A stretch of 55,000 bases of DNA from Cytobacillus pseudoceanisediminis (GTDB taxonomy: Bacteria; Bacillota; Bacilli; Bacillales; Cytobacillaceae), in NCBI RefSeq assembly GCF_023516215.1, contig NZ_CP097349.1, positions 3,822,501 through 3,877,500 of the forward strand, given 5' to 3'. The translations under genes and the position numbers were made by a program. The stretch's first letter is position 1. Every line of letters starts with the position of its first letter. The notes below the pieces were generated by a model, which did not search any database, had not been told where the DNA came from, and was given only the letters and a program-made list of their open reading frames with translations. Positions 10,032 through 19,233 of the stretch are shown piece after piece.

Positions 10032-10988
10032 TTACTTGGCTAACCTTTGAACAGGAACCGAAACCCTGGCAATGACCCGTTCTACTACTTCTTCAGCGGT
10101 AATGCCCTCAAATTTTGCCTCAGACCTTAAGATAATCCGGTGGACAAAAACAGCAGGCGCTAAATACTGAATATCATCCGGAAGAACATAATCCCGGCCA
10201 TACATGAATGCGTAAGCCTGGGCTGCTTTCATTAAAGCAATCGAGCCGCGGGGGCTTGCCCCTAAATACACACTGCTATGGCTTCTGGTCTGATTGGCAA
10301 TTTCCACAATATAGCGTTTAAGCGTCTGATCGACATGCACTTCTTTAATTTCTTGCTGGAGTGAGCGCAATTCAGCTAAATCTATAACAGATTCCAGATC
10401 TTCTATCGGCGGAATCCGCTGCGCCCGATTCAGGACCTCCATCTCATCAGCGATATCAGGATAACCCATTTTCATTTTTAACAGGAATCGGTCCAACTGG
10501 GCTTCCGGAAGCGGATAAGTTCCTTCATACTCAATCGGATTTTGCGTTGCCATAACGAAGAAGGGTTTCTCAAGGCGATGTGTCACCCCGTCAATGGTTA
10601 CGCTGCTTTCTTCCATCCCTTCAAGAAGAGCAGATTGCGTCTTGGGGGAGGTTCTGTTGATTTCGTCTGCTAATATAATATTGCCCATAATGGGGCCAGG
10701 CCTGAACTGAAATTCCATTTCCTTCGGATTATAGATGGATACGCCTGTCACATCCGAAGGCAGCAAATCAGGCGTGAACTGGATGCGTTTAAATGCGGCT
10801 CCGACTGATTTAGCCAGTGCACGCACCATCATTGTTTTCCCGACACCCGGCACATCCTCGAGCAAAACATGGCCTTCCGCTAAAAGTGCCACTAAGCTCA
10901 ATTCTGCGACATCCCGTTTGCCGATCATGACTTTTTCGATATTTCCTAATACCCTCTCAATTGCAGGGTGCATATGATTTCTATCCAT
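10032..10988 (-). CDS. yeaC: MoxR family AAA+ ATPase
   Basis: This is a MoxR-type AAA+ ATPase, thought to remodel or activate partner proteins, here probably YeaD and YebA. The 318-residue product has Walker A in EDVPGVGKTM (about residues 45-52), Walker B in ILADEINR, a sensor in ATQNPIEYEG, and the arginine-bearing LPEAQLDRF. ATG 10988 is chosen because AAAGGGGAGA lies eight bases upstream; the upstream in-frame ATG at 11021 has no ribosome site. It is the first gene of the moxR-DUF58-transglutaminase operon. Confidence 0.93.
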   Translation of the reverse strand: MDRNHMHPAIERVLGNIEKVMIGKRDVAELSLVALLAEGHVLLEDVPGVGKTMMVRALAKSVGAAFKRIQFTPDLLPSDVTGVSIYNPKEMEFQFRPGPIMGNIILADEINRTSPKTQSALLEGMEESSVTIDGVTHRLEKPFFVMATQNPIEYEGTYPLPEAQLDRFLLKMKMGYPDIADEMEVLNRAQRIPPIEDLESVIDLAELRSLQQEIKEVHVDQTLKRYIVEIANQTRSHSSVYLGASPRGSIALMKAAQAYAFMYGRDYVLPDDIQYLAPAVFVHRIILRSEAKFEGITAEEVVERVIARVSVPVQRLAK

Positions 10989-11139
10989 GTGAAATCTCTC
11001 CCCTTTATCTATATCTCGCATTCCATTAATTTACATTATCCTAAATTTAATTCTAACCTATTATATATTCGCTGTCGCGTTAGAAACTCCTGTGTTTTTC
11101 TTATGATGATTCTCCCTTATCCCTGGGTTTTCAATAAAA

Positions 11140-11160
11140 AAAGACTGCTTCACAGCAGCC
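11140..11160 (-). terminator. Terminator after the lipase-like gene
   Basis: The minus-strand hairpin GGCTGCT-GTGA-AGCAGTC (one G-U) is followed by seven T residues, nine bases after the frame-corrected stop at 11170. This supports the corrected C-terminus. Confidence 0.8.
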
Positions 11161-11169
11161 AAACATACA

Positions 11170-12626
11170 TTACTTATATCGTTTTCCACTTTGATCTACA
11201 TAGAAAGATTCAATGATGGTTCTTTCAAACGGCTTTCCATTTTCAGTCTGGCCTTTCACTTCTGTTGTCACATTGTATACACCTTCATGTGTAAAATCGC
11301 TTTCGGTCATGAGGCCAGTCTTTTCTCCATTGGCTTTTTGCTGCAGTTTTTCCCTGAGGAATCAAACCCGAAGAGGACCCATTTTGTATTAAAGGTTTTA
11401 TGGCTTTTCGCAGACTTGCCCAGAATTTTATCATTTAACGGGCTGTCCAGCGCAACAGTGTACAGATACGCAGCATTTGCCGGAGCCTTTAACGCCCAGT
11501 TTCCCACTTTAGGATAATCTATTTCAAACTGATGAACCCATGCTCCTTTGAAAAACTCGGATTCTTCCTGATACGCTTTTTTCGTTTTATATTCCTTTCC
11601 GTCCGGACTGGTCAATTTTAAAGCAGACAAATTCTTTTCACTTAAAAAAGAAACGGTCATGGATTCTACATTTTCCTCCACGGAAAACTGTTCGCTTATT
11701 GCACTGACAGCTTTCCCGCCTTTTACAATGGAATGAGTGCCAGGCTGTCTGGCAGCGGATCCAGAGCTTGCTGGTGAGAAAACCGCAGCAGGCTGAGTGA
11801 TAGTGGTATAGGGCCTGAACACCGGAAATGTATGGGATCCTTCCCGGATGGTTGTATGATTCCAGCTGCCCTCCTGAACAACGGATGCTCCTGGCAAGCG
11901 GGAATTAACCGCCGTAATGACGCCATCGCTTTTTCCATACTGGCTCAGATATAAGCCTCCCCAATAGGTTGCACTGCCAAATGAACCCCATTTAGTGCCG
12001 CCAAGTGTATAATATCGATTTTTTGCAGCATTCTGATGGGAATCTGTAAGGCTACGGAAGTATTGCATATTGCCTGTCTGCAGGGATTCAGTTGCTTCAT
12101 TATTGTTGCCAAGGAGGGCAGCAAGCCACCAGGCCGCGCTGCTGTGGGCGAGATCTGCGAGTTGGGTTCCAAAATGAGGGGAAGATAGGGAGATGACATT
12201 TGAGACATATGGATGGGCATTGTAATGAACAAGAGCTGTCTGAATATCAACCCCGCCTTTGCTGTAGCCAATGACCACTAGCTTTTTTCCGCCGAAATGA
12301 TGGTACATTTCTTGAAGCTTTTCAGCCAGAATCGTACCATTCGTCCACATATCACGGTCATGATGAAGGTCAATGAATGCTGTTTCATACCCATTTGCCA
12401 AAGCCACTTCATACATATCATTCCCTTCATGCCAGACAGCTGATGAATTATTATAGCCGTGCACAAACACAAGAGGTGATTTGGAAGGATCAATGCTTGA
12501 AGGTGCTTCTCCGGCATACCAATAACCCGGAGTTCCACTGTCATCACCGCCAAAACCGCCAGCCTTCACCATACCAGGGATAATCAGCATCATACAAAAG
12601 ATCACTCCTGCCATTTGTTTTATCAA
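11170..12626 (-). CDS. Secreted alpha/beta-hydrolase (lipase/esterase-like), one-base frameshift at 11347-11351
   Basis: The protein has an N-terminal signal peptide (about residues 1-22, MVKAGGFGG around the cleavage region). An alpha/beta-hydrolase fold follows, with an oxyanion-hole segment (LVFVHGYNN), the nucleophile motif GYSKGG (serine about 122) and a probable catalytic histidine in SWNHTTIREGSH. The C-terminal 150 residues look like a beta-sandwich accessory domain. As sequenced the frame stops at 11307. Adding one A to the A5 run extends it, without stops, by about 60 residues ending GKRYK at 11170, nine bases before a terminator, giving 485 residues. The substrate is not determinable; triacylglycerol or ester hydrolysis is the family expectation. 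Confidence 0.82.
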
Positions 12627-12754
12627 GCTTTTCCCCTCCTTAAAGGAGATCCGGACGGAAGCCCAGTCAATTTGATTTTATAATTTTCAGAATATTTATT
12701 GAAGGGTCTTTCGATATAATTTCCACACATTTGGAAAAAAGAGGCCAAATTATT

Positions 12755-12785
12755 GAAAAAAGCCACAGGAACAAGCCCCGTGACT
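12755..12785 (-). terminator. Probable terminator after the transglutaminase-like lipoprotein
   Basis: Minus-strand CACGGGGC pairs with a CCTGTGGC-region arm (imperfect) across a short loop, followed by six T residues, directly after the stop at 12795. Confidence 0.55.
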
Positions 12786-12794
12786 TTATAGCAA

Positions 12795-14486
12795 TTAATA
12801 GGATACACCTGTGCGGTTATGTGTTTTTTCAAACTCTTCTTTATTCGGGTCAAAGTATTTTTCATTGAAAGCTGCCACGAATTTATCATCTTTAATATAT
12901 CCCGCTCCCCATGTAGGATCCATAGTAAGCCAGCTTCCATCCACTTTCACTTCCACCCATGCATGCTTCTGCGGCCAAAATCCGCCGAAAGCAGTCCCTT
13001 CGACAAAACGGGCTTCCATATTGCTTGCCCGGAGCAGGGCAATGGCAAGATACGAATAATCCTGGCATACGCCCGTTTTGGAATCCAGTGTCTTGAGTGC
13101 ACTATCATCCCAGCTGAAGTCATCTGTTTCAAGTTTATTCACATCATATGAAACGTTTTTCGCGACAAAATCATATACAGCCTTCGCTTTTTCCCTTTCA
13201 CCGCTTATGCCTTCTGTCAATTCTTTCGCCAGTTCAGTAATTTGCGGTGCATCTGACTGAACGCCTCTTGAAGGCAGAAGGTCCCGCTTATCCTCGCCTG
13301 TTGACTCTACCTCAAACTTGGCAAATCCATAATAACGGAAATAATCACTGTTTTCTTCTTTAATTTCAGGAACACTTAGTGTGACTTCATATGTGCCCTG
13401 GCCGAACCTTAAATAAAACGAATCATCAAATGTGAAGTCTTCTACTGGAATAACATCCAGTGCTTCGTCCTCACCCTTTTTAGTGGTAATGTAAATATGA
13501 TCGGTTTCAGGGCCAAATTCTGCCTGCGGATCAATTTTTCCTTTTACAAAAAAGACACCGTCAGATTCCTCACCGCCATATTGCGGGTATTCAAGTGCCA
13601 CTCCCCGCTCCTCATACGTTTTAGAATATTCGATAGGGCTCATCGTCCTATCAGATTCGTTGTCTATTAAGATAGTTGTAGCCGTCTGATAGTAATTTTC
13701 CCTTTCCCTGTCAGGGACAAGCACCTCAAGCTCGTGAAGCCCTTTTCCATAGAATAATGGCACATCATAGGAAAACTTTCCGTCCTTAAGCGGAATGACA
13801 TGCTTCCACATATCCGATTCCTTATTCAGCTTAAGCATGATCGTATCGCTGTCTGATAGGCTTCCCGCTTCCCCTTTTAAATGGAATACTTCATTGCCAT
13901 TTATATAGCTTGATTCAATATCCAGAGTCAGATCTGCCTCCTGGCCAAACGGAGTATACGTCAGATCCCGTTCCGCATTTGGATTCACATTGTGGACAGT
14001 GAACGAGGCAAGATCATAATAGTAATTCTCACTATCCGTACTCGGAAGCTGAACGGTTATCTTGTACTCGCCTTCCCCATTAAATAAACGGATATTCTGC
14101 TTGAACTTCCCTTCTTTGATGGGTGTGTAGTATTCAAGATCGTTCCCTGCCGGTCCATCCTCTGTGGAACGAACCTTAATCCAGGCATAGTCTGATTTTA
14201 GGTCCGAATACTTCTCGATCTCTCCCTGCACAGCCACCCTGCCATTAGCAGCAAACTCCTTATACTCCGGATTCTTCAAAGCCGCTCCCACTTCCTCGCT
14301 GTAAGAAGTCAGCTCCAGAGGTTCGAGCTCAAGTTCCTTGTTTTTCTCTTTAACCAGTTTTTCATATTTGTCTTCTTCCTTTTTCTCTGCTTTGGCCTCT
14401 GAACTGCTTTCTGAGCTGCAGGCTGAAAGGAAGAGAAAGCTGGCTAATACTAACATCAATAGGGTGATGGGGCTTTTCTTTGGCAT
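12795..14486 (-). CDS. Transglutaminase-like lipoprotein with three N-terminal beta repeats
   Basis: The 563-residue protein starts with a lipoprotein signal (lipobox LSAC, cysteine about 23) and a Lys/Glu-rich linker, so it should be anchored on the outer face of the membrane. Three related repeats of about 115 residues follow; each ends in a pattern like (Y/H)ELEVLVPD..ENYY. The C-terminal transglutaminase-like core has a cysteine in TGVCQDYSYLA, a histidine in QKHAWVEVKVDG and an aspartate in LTMDPTWG, a complete triad. This could cross-link or hydrolyse protein or cell-wall substrates; I cannot tell which. It is on the same strand as the lipase-like gene but separated by about 170 bases with a terminator. 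Confidence 0.85.
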   Translation of the reverse strand: MPKKSPITLLMLVLASFLFLSACSSESSSEAKAEKKEEDKYEKLVKEKNKELELEPLELTSYSEEVGAALKNPEYKEFAANGRVAVQGEIEKYSDLKSDYAWIKVRSTEDGPAGNDLEYYTPIKEGKFKQNIRLFNGEGEYKITVQLPSTDSENYYYDLASFTVHNVNPNAERDLTYTPFGQEADLTLDIESSYINGNEVFHLKGEAGSLSDSDTIMLKLNKESDMWKHVIPLKDGKFSYDVPLFYGKGLHELEVLVPDRERENYYQTATTILIDNESDRTMSPIEYSKTYEERGVALEYPQYGGEESDGVFFVKGKIDPQAEFGPETDHIYITTKKGEDEALDVIPVEDFTFDDSFYLRFGQGTYEVTLSVPEIKEENSDYFRYYGFAKFEVESTGEDKRDLLPSRGVQSDAPQITELAKELTEGISGEREKAKAVYDFVAKNVSYDVNKLETDDFSWDDSALKTLDSKTGVCQDYSYLAIALLRASNMEARFVEGTAFGGFWPQKHAWVEVKVDGSWLTMDPTWGAGYIKDDKFVAAFNEKYFDPNKEEFEKTHNRTGVSY

Positions 14487-14560
14487 GGTGTCCTCCTTTT
14501 TAATCTTTCTTAACTGTATTACGTGCGTTATGCCATTCGGTTTCAGAAATTACCAAACTC

Positions 14561-14600
14561 AAAACAAAAGCTCTTTATAGGGTTAACCTTTAAAGAGCTT
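14561..14600 (-). terminator. Terminator of the yfj-like operon
   Basis: Ten-base-pair stem AAGCTCTTTA / TAAAGAGCTT on the minus strand followed by TTGTTTTG, 60 bases after the last gene (14661). It marks the 3' end of the T7SS-associated transcription unit. Confidence 0.8.
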
Positions 14601-14660
14601 CTCTGTAGTACTGTTTTAAAAAATTCAATATCGATAGATATTAAAATATTTCTATTAATT

Positions 14661-15218
14661 TTACTCAATCCTATGTTCCTGCCTAACATAGTTATCTTCT
14701 TCCCTTAACTTATCCAGATCGATTTTCCGATCCCATACTTTTCTGGCATTGTCAGTCATATAAGGAAAAATGTATTGATCAACAATTACCTGAAAATCAC
14801 CATCATCCAAGAGATTATAGGTGCAAATCTTTATTTTTTTATCATCGAAGGTTTCAATAACAATATCATTTATAAGGTTTAATGGATTTCTTATTAAATC
14901 AATTTTTTGAATGTTTTTTATTAAAACATGGCCTTTTGGTGCAATAACTGTACCTTTATCCCCTGGAACTATTTTCAGCAAAACCCTTCCTGGGATTAAT
15001 CCAGGCAGACTCCAAAGAGTCAAATGAAGATAGAAGGGAGTTAAAACAATTCCTCCACCAAGATAGAGGAAAGAATACTTAGAGTTGAATTTCAATCCAT
15101 GAATGATTAAGAAGATACACGCAAGCAAAAATCCAACTGTAGCCAAAAACATCCATACATACATGAACTTAGAACCTTTTATGATTACCGTTTCGCCTTT
15201 TTTCTGAATCATTGACAA
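14661..15218 (-). CDS. YfjD-like (DUF5381-type) membrane protein, third tandem copy
   Basis: This 185-residue protein has two adjacent hydrophobic segments (about residues 20-45 and 50-75; YVWMFLATVGFLLACIFLII is the first). A soluble, strand-rich C-terminal domain follows that may be PH-like, with the sub-family motif NPLNLINDIVIETF. It is the last of three tandem paralogues; the first and third are most alike in the membrane region. I place the start at TTG 15218 (AAAGGGGTGA seven bases upstream), which makes the length equal to the first copy; ATG 15212 is the alternative. B. subtilis YfjD/YfjE are the relatives I recognise. Function is unknown; position suggests immunity or accessory roles for the effector-like gene at 17309. 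Confidence 0.75.
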   Translation of the reverse strand: MSMIQKKGETVIIKGSKFMYVWMFLATVGFLLACIFLIIHGLKFNSKYSFLYLGGGIVLTPFYLHLTLWSLPGLIPGRVLLKIVPGDKGTVIAPKGHVLIKNIQKIDLIRNPLNLINDIVIETFDDKKIKICTYNLLDDGDFQVIVDQYIFPYMTDNARKVWDRKIDLDKLREEDNYVRQEHRIE

Positions 15219-15282
15219 ACAATATTCACCCCTTTGAACCAAGCAAAGATACTAAAGAAGAGAGATTCCACACATAAAACCA

Positions 15283-15830
15283 TTATTCAGCCTTTGGTCC
15301 TTGCCTCTCATAATTAGCTTGCTGCCGAAGATTCTCCAGATTTATTTTTCGATCCCAAACTTTTTTTGCATTTTCAGTCATATAAGGATATATATATTGG
15401 TCAACTATTATCTGATAGCGAAAATCACCAATCAGGTTATACGTGCGAATTTTAATTTTTTGATCATTGAATGTTTCAATAACAATATCATTAATTAAAT
15501 TCAATGGATTCCTTACAAGATCAATGTTTCGTATGTCCTTAATTGGAACAATACCTTTTTTGATTTAATCACACCATTTTCTCCGGGTGTAATGGACAGC
15601 AAGATTTTACCCGGGATTAAGCCTGGTAAATTCCAAAGTGTGATATAGAGATAAAAAGGAGTGAAAATTATCCCTCCGCCAAGATAGAATAAAGAATATT
15701 TAGAGTCAAACTTCAATCCGTGAACAATTAGAAAGATACAGGCTATTAAAAAACCTACAGTAGCAAGAGACACCAAAACATACATGATGTTTGAACTCTT
15801 TATTGTTATATGATCTTTGTCTTGAACCAT
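15283..15830 (-). CDS. YfjD-like (DUF5381-type) membrane protein, second tandem copy, one-base frameshift at 15556-15561
   Basis: This is a second paralogue of the neighbouring genes, with the same two-helix membrane anchor and the same C-terminal NLINDIVIETFND region. The frame breaks in an A6 run. Adding one A restores KKGIVPIKDIRNIDLVRNP, which aligns with the matching stretch of both sister copies, and gives 182 residues. ATG 15830 is used; the codon where copy 1 uses TTG is ATA here. GGGGG lies about 14 bases upstream, rather far. Because the downstream half is highly conserved with its sisters, the lesion looks like an assembly error rather than decay. Confidence 0.75.
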
Positions 15831-15942
15831 CGATATATAATAATCCCCCTTTAGATTTGAGACAAATAAAAGGAGTCACTTTTTTCTCTCCTTGAGAAAG
15901 CCCTCTCTTATGAGAGGACTTGTTAGACAGATTCAATTTATC

Positions 15943-16500
15943 TTATTCAATTTTAGGTTCTTTTCTCTCGTATCTTGCCACTTTACGAAGACGTTCAAGA
16001 TCTACCTTTCGATCCCAGACCTTTTTTGCATTTTCAGTCATATATGGATAAATGTATTGATCTACAATCATTTCATAATCTAAGTCACCAAGAAGATTAT
16101 ATGTTCTAATTTTTATCTTTTTATCATTGAATGTTTCAATAACAATGTCATTGATTAAATTTATAGGATTTCTAACTAAATTGATATTACGAATATTACT
16201 TATAGATACCGTACCTTTTTTAGCATTAACTGTTCCTTTTTCTCCCGGGAGTATTTTAAACAAAACCTTTCCTGGCATTAATCCAGGCAGACTCCAAATA
16301 GTCAAATAAAGATAGAAGGGAGTTAATACGATTCCTCCGCCAAGATAGAGGAAAGAATATTTAGAATTAAATTTCAGTCCATGTGTAATTAAGAAGATAC
16401 AAGCAAGTAAAAATCCTACTGTAGCTAAAAACATCCATACATACATGAACTTAGAACTTTTTATTAATACAGCTTCTCCTTTTTTCTCAATCATGGACAA
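15943..16500 (-). CDS. YfjD-like (DUF5381-type) membrane protein, first tandem copy
   Basis: Intact 185-residue paralogue with a two-segment membrane anchor (about residues 20-75) and a C-terminal soluble domain containing NPINLINDIVIETF and ending RKEPKIE. The start is TTG 16500 behind AGGAGG with an eight-base spacer; it overlaps the 3' end of the upstream gene by 14 bases, implying translational coupling. It forms a three-copy tandem array with 15283 and 14661. The family is known mainly from Bacillus yfj operons; no biochemical function is established to my knowledge. Confidence 0.78.
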   Translation of the reverse strand: MSMIEKKGEAVLIKSSKFMYVWMFLATVGFLLACIFLITHGLKFNSKYSFLYLGGGIVLTPFYLYLTIWSLPGLMPGKVLFKILPGEKGTVNAKKGTVSISNIRNINLVRNPINLINDIVIETFNDKKIKIRTYNLLGDLDYEMIVDQYIYPYMTENAKKVWDRKVDLERLRKVARYERKEPKIE

Positions 16501-17299
16501 GAGGAATTCCTCCTTGGACAGAATTGTTAAATAATAGGTTTCTAATAGATGTCTCGTCTGCCCTTTGAATATTTAAATCTAAGTTATCGTCTCTTGTAAT
16601 CATCCAGAAGTCCAATTTCCCAGGAACAATAAAAATTAGGTCAATTAAATCGGGATTTTTTGCAGAGTCATATTTAAGACTAAGTAAGCTATCCATTCTT
16701 CCTTTTCTATTGGAAATATCTTTTAAAAACTCAAATGAGAATGAACCATTAACCCTATTTTCCCACTTTTGAGCAGTAGATTCAGACAACGAATCCGATT
16801 CACTCATATCACCTAGGAATTCTTCAAATTCTTCATTCTTCAAACTAAAAAGCACTTCATCCTGTAAAGGCAGCTTGCTAATATTGAAGAAACCTTTAAT
16901 ACTTGTTATTATATTTTCTGGTGTGGATTTGGTAATATAATGTACTTGATGGTCATGCAATAACTTATGAAGATAAACTTCCCCATTTCCAAAATGAAAA
17001 GATATGTTTTCTTCCCCTCCGAACTTTAAATCAAATCTAGAAGCTTTAACCGTCTTCTCCGCATTACTCAGAATATTAATATAAGACTTGTAGTTCTCTT
17101 TTAATCTATATTGATTATTAACCTCTACGGCCATATCTTTTGCCAGCAAAGAGCGAGCCGCAAATTCCAGCATTAACTTCAATTCGGAATCTTGAAGTGA
17201 AGGAAAATACGTTTCTTTCATAGATATTCCTTCTTCATATAATCCTTCACTATAAAATGCAAAAATTAGTTCCTCAATACTTAATTGAATGGTACTCAT
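16487..17299 (-). CDS. T7SS-associated protein, YfjC-like, possibly an EspG-type chaperone
   Basis: This 270-residue soluble protein has no signal peptide or membrane segment. The N-terminal 80 residues (LSIEELIFAFYSEGLYEEGI, then SELKLMLEFAARSLLAKDMA) look like a small winged-helix or helical domain, a layout reminiscent of EspG-type chaperones that hold ESX substrates. That is a pattern-level inference only. It follows the effector-like gene by ten bases and overlaps the first YfjD-like gene. The position matches yfjC in the B. subtilis yfjABCDE order. A cargo chaperone or adaptor for the 416-residue neighbour is the simplest hypothesis. Confidence 0.6.
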   Translation of the reverse strand: MSTIQLSIEELIFAFYSEGLYEEGISMKETYFPSLQDSELKLMLEFAARSLLAKDMAVEVNNQYRLKENYKSYINILSNAEKTVKASRFDLKFGGEENISFHFGNGEVYLHKLLHDHQVHYITKSTPENIITSIKGFFNISKLPLQDEVLFSLKNEEFEEFLGDMSESDSLSESTAQKWENRVNGSFSFEFLKDISNRKGRMDSLLSLKYDSAKNPDLIDLIFIVPGKLDFWMITRDDNLDLNIQRADETSIRNLLFNNSVQGGIPLVHD

Positions 17300-17308
17300 A
17301 TTGCCTCC

Positions 17309-18559
17309 TTAAAAAAACGATAATTTTTTATCTAAAAACCCTTTTGCTCCATCTAATAAAGATCCAGCTGTCTCCTTAGCCTTTGACAGCCCTTTTCCAA
17401 TATCTTTAATTTTCCCTACCGGATCAGACATTGTTTCTTTAATTTGTTTATTGACAATATCAATACCCTTATTTGCTGCTTCAACAGCTTTTCCAGCTTT
17501 CTCAAACCCACCTTTAAAAAACTCGACTCCATGGTGTAAAGGTTCCTTAATAAGGATAGCACCCTTTTCAGCAATTCCAGCAGTTAATTTAGCAGCTTTC
17601 TCTCCAATAATTCCACCAACGAATGAACCTGCAGCTGCACCCACAACTGTTCCAACCGGTCCAACTAAACTACCTAAAGCTCCTCCTATTACTGCACCTG
17701 TAATTGCTCCTCCTGAGATAGCTACTGTATTATTTACAGCATTACCAATCGCTTTAGCATTTTCACGCTTCAAAACATCCGGGTTATTTCCGTACTTAGC
17801 ATAGTTCTCTGAAATTTTAAGCCCCATTCCTCCGACTTCCATTGCACCGGTTAAAACAACTGTACTTAATGCATTTGTTTTAGCGAATTTGGCACCAGTA
17901 CTAACAAAAGATTTAAACGTAGTTGGATTAAAAGTTTTATATTTAATTTCATCAAAAAAAGCTCTGGAGCTACCCGCAAACTTCGCCACATCATCCGGTA
18001 GATATTTAGCAATTTTTCTATGAATTAAATCCGCAAGTGGTACATCTTTATACTTACTTCTCAAATATAATGGACCCAGGAACGCTCTTGCCATCGTTCC
18101 CAACTTTTTAGATTCATCAATTTTATCTGTTACCTTCTGAAGGGCCGCCATATGTTTATAGGTAAATACACCATCAGCATCCTTTATAAATTGAGTAAAG
18201 CCCAACCCGTAAAAAGCAAGCTGTTTTGTCATCAATGCTCCGAGGGCTGTTACGGCACCATATTGCTCATATAGCTTATACAACTTACCGACCAGATTAT
18301 CTGCGTCAGCAAATTTATTCGCGACCATTCTCAGGTCAATCTCCATTTCACTGAGCTGCCCAACCAGCTGATTACCAGTACCCCAAGGATCCCCTACATG
18401 ATAGAAGCAATGCCTATATTCCGCCGGAGCGCTGTTAATCAAATCTGCAAGCTCCATATGGAGGTTTCTGTATTCGTCTTCAACTCTGGACAAACGAGTA
18501 ACCAAGTCATTTGCCAGGTCTTCCAGGCGATCTGGATTGACAGATATTTCATTTCCCAT
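17309..18559 (-). CDS. Putative T7SS effector with C-terminal glycine-zipper membrane region (YfjB-like)
   Basis: The 416-residue product begins with a helical WXG/LXG-like region (about residues 1-110: NPDRLEDLANDLVTRLSRVE, and DPWGTGNQLVGQLSEMEID). There is a basic middle, then a long glycine/alanine-rich hydrophobic stretch (about residues 275-330, containing ISGGAITGAVIGGALGSLVG) typical of membrane-inserting glycine-zipper proteins. An amphipathic Lys-rich tail follows. There is no signal peptide, consistent with T7SS export. The layout resembles membrane-depolarising T7SS toxins such as staphylococcal TspA in concept, not in visible sequence. It lies downstream of the Ess machine and upstream of the chaperone-like and membrane genes. 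Function is inferred. Confidence 0.65.
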   Translation of the reverse strand: MGNEISVNPDRLEDLANDLVTRLSRVEDEYRNLHMELADLINSAPAEYRHCFYHVGDPWGTGNQLVGQLSEMEIDLRMVANKFADADNLVGKLYKLYEQYGAVTALGALMTKQLAFYGLGFTQFIKDADGVFTYKHMAALQKVTDKIDESKKLGTMARAFLGPLYLRSKYKDVPLADLIHRKIAKYLPDDVAKFAGSSRAFFDEIKYKTFNPTTFKSFVSTGAKFAKTNALSTVVLTGAMEVGGMGLKISENYAKYGNNPDVLKRENAKAIGNAVNNTVAISGGAITGAVIGGALGSLVGPVGTVVGAAAGSFVGGIIGEKAAKLTAGIAEKGAILIKEPLHHGVEFFKGGFEKAGKAVEAANKGIDIVNKQIKETMSDPVGKIKDIGKGLSKAKETAGSLLDGAKGFLDKKLSFF

Positions 18560-18628
18560 TTCAATACCTCGTTTCTTTTCGGATTAGTTCTTCTAACTAA
18601 ATTAAATTAATTATTTGATACCCAACTA

Positions 18629-18739
18629 TTAATACTTGAATTGGCAATATAAAAAGGTCTGCACATCCCGGCACCGCTTCGCCATCATATCTTTTATTCT
18701 TGTCATAAGAACCTTTTTCTTCTCTTCATTATTAGACAT
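18629..18739 (-). CDS. Possible small ORF (36 aa) between the WXG100-like and effector-like genes
   Basis: ATG 18739 is preceded by GGATGGG with a six-base spacer and opens a 36-codon frame beginning MSNNEEKKKVLMTRIKDMM. One extra T in the T5 run near 18652-18656 would instead give a 47-residue product with a hydrophobic tail (FFILPIQVLIVGYQIINLI). Neither form is supported by recognised homology. It fills most of an otherwise empty 214-base gap in the operon. Confidence 0.3.
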   Translation of the reverse strand: MSNNEEKKKVLMTRIKDMMAKRCRDVQTFLYCQFKY

Positions 18740-18773
18740 AAAAAACCCATCCAATCTTTACATTCTTCAATTA

Positions 18774-19076
18774 TTATTTTTCCTTAAGCCTTGCCAATCT
18801 CTCTAATTCTCTTTGTCTTTCAATTTCTTCTCTGACTCTGTCAACTTCATTCGCAGCGCTTTCCAGTTCTCGGCTGATGTTATAAAGGTTATCAGAGTGC
18901 CTTTGGAAGAGGACACCTGCTTCTTCCAATGCGGAATCAAATTTGTCCCGGGCTTTGCCTTTCCATTCATCTGCATGGTTTTGGACACTTTGCTTTAGTT
19001 TGAATTCCTCTGTTTTAATATCATCTGAAGCTGTCTGAAATACCCTTGCCAGGGCTCTTACATGTGATGAGTTCAT
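18774..19076 (-). CDS. WXG100-like T7SS protein (YfjA-like)
   Basis: The 100-residue all-helical protein has a W-x-G turn (DEWKGKARDKF, about residues 37-47) between two long helices, and a highly charged C-terminal coiled-coil tail (REEIERQRELERLARLKEK). That is the size and shape of WXG100 secreted proteins and of YfjA in B. subtilis. It is the first gene of the yfj-like module and follows essA by about 195 bases. It could be a secreted partner or targeting factor for the glycine-zipper protein. Confidence 0.78.
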   Translation of the reverse strand: MNSSHVRALARVFQTASDDIKTEEFKLKQSVQNHADEWKGKARDKFDSALEEAGVLFQRHSDNLYNISRELESAANEVDRVREEIERQRELERLARLKEK

Positions 19077-19233
19077 TTTGACACCTCATTTTAAAAGTTA
19101 TTCTATCCAATAATTTAAAAGTCTCGTCAGCTGGCTATTTGGCCAGACTTTTTCATCCCTAATTCTTTATTCTATTTTTTAGAGGCCAATTATTTGAGGA
19201 GAGTTTGCTGAAGAATTTGGCTGCAGTATTTAT

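Noticed and set aside
12623..12940. Minus-strand ORF of 105 codons overlapping the lipoprotein gene end
   Set aside because: It is an out-of-frame shadow of the transglutaminase-like gene with no ribosome site or recognisable domain.
14661..16500. Three YfjD-like genes as a simple assembly duplication
   Set aside because: The copies differ clearly at protein level, especially in the soluble domain and spacers, so they are real paralogues.
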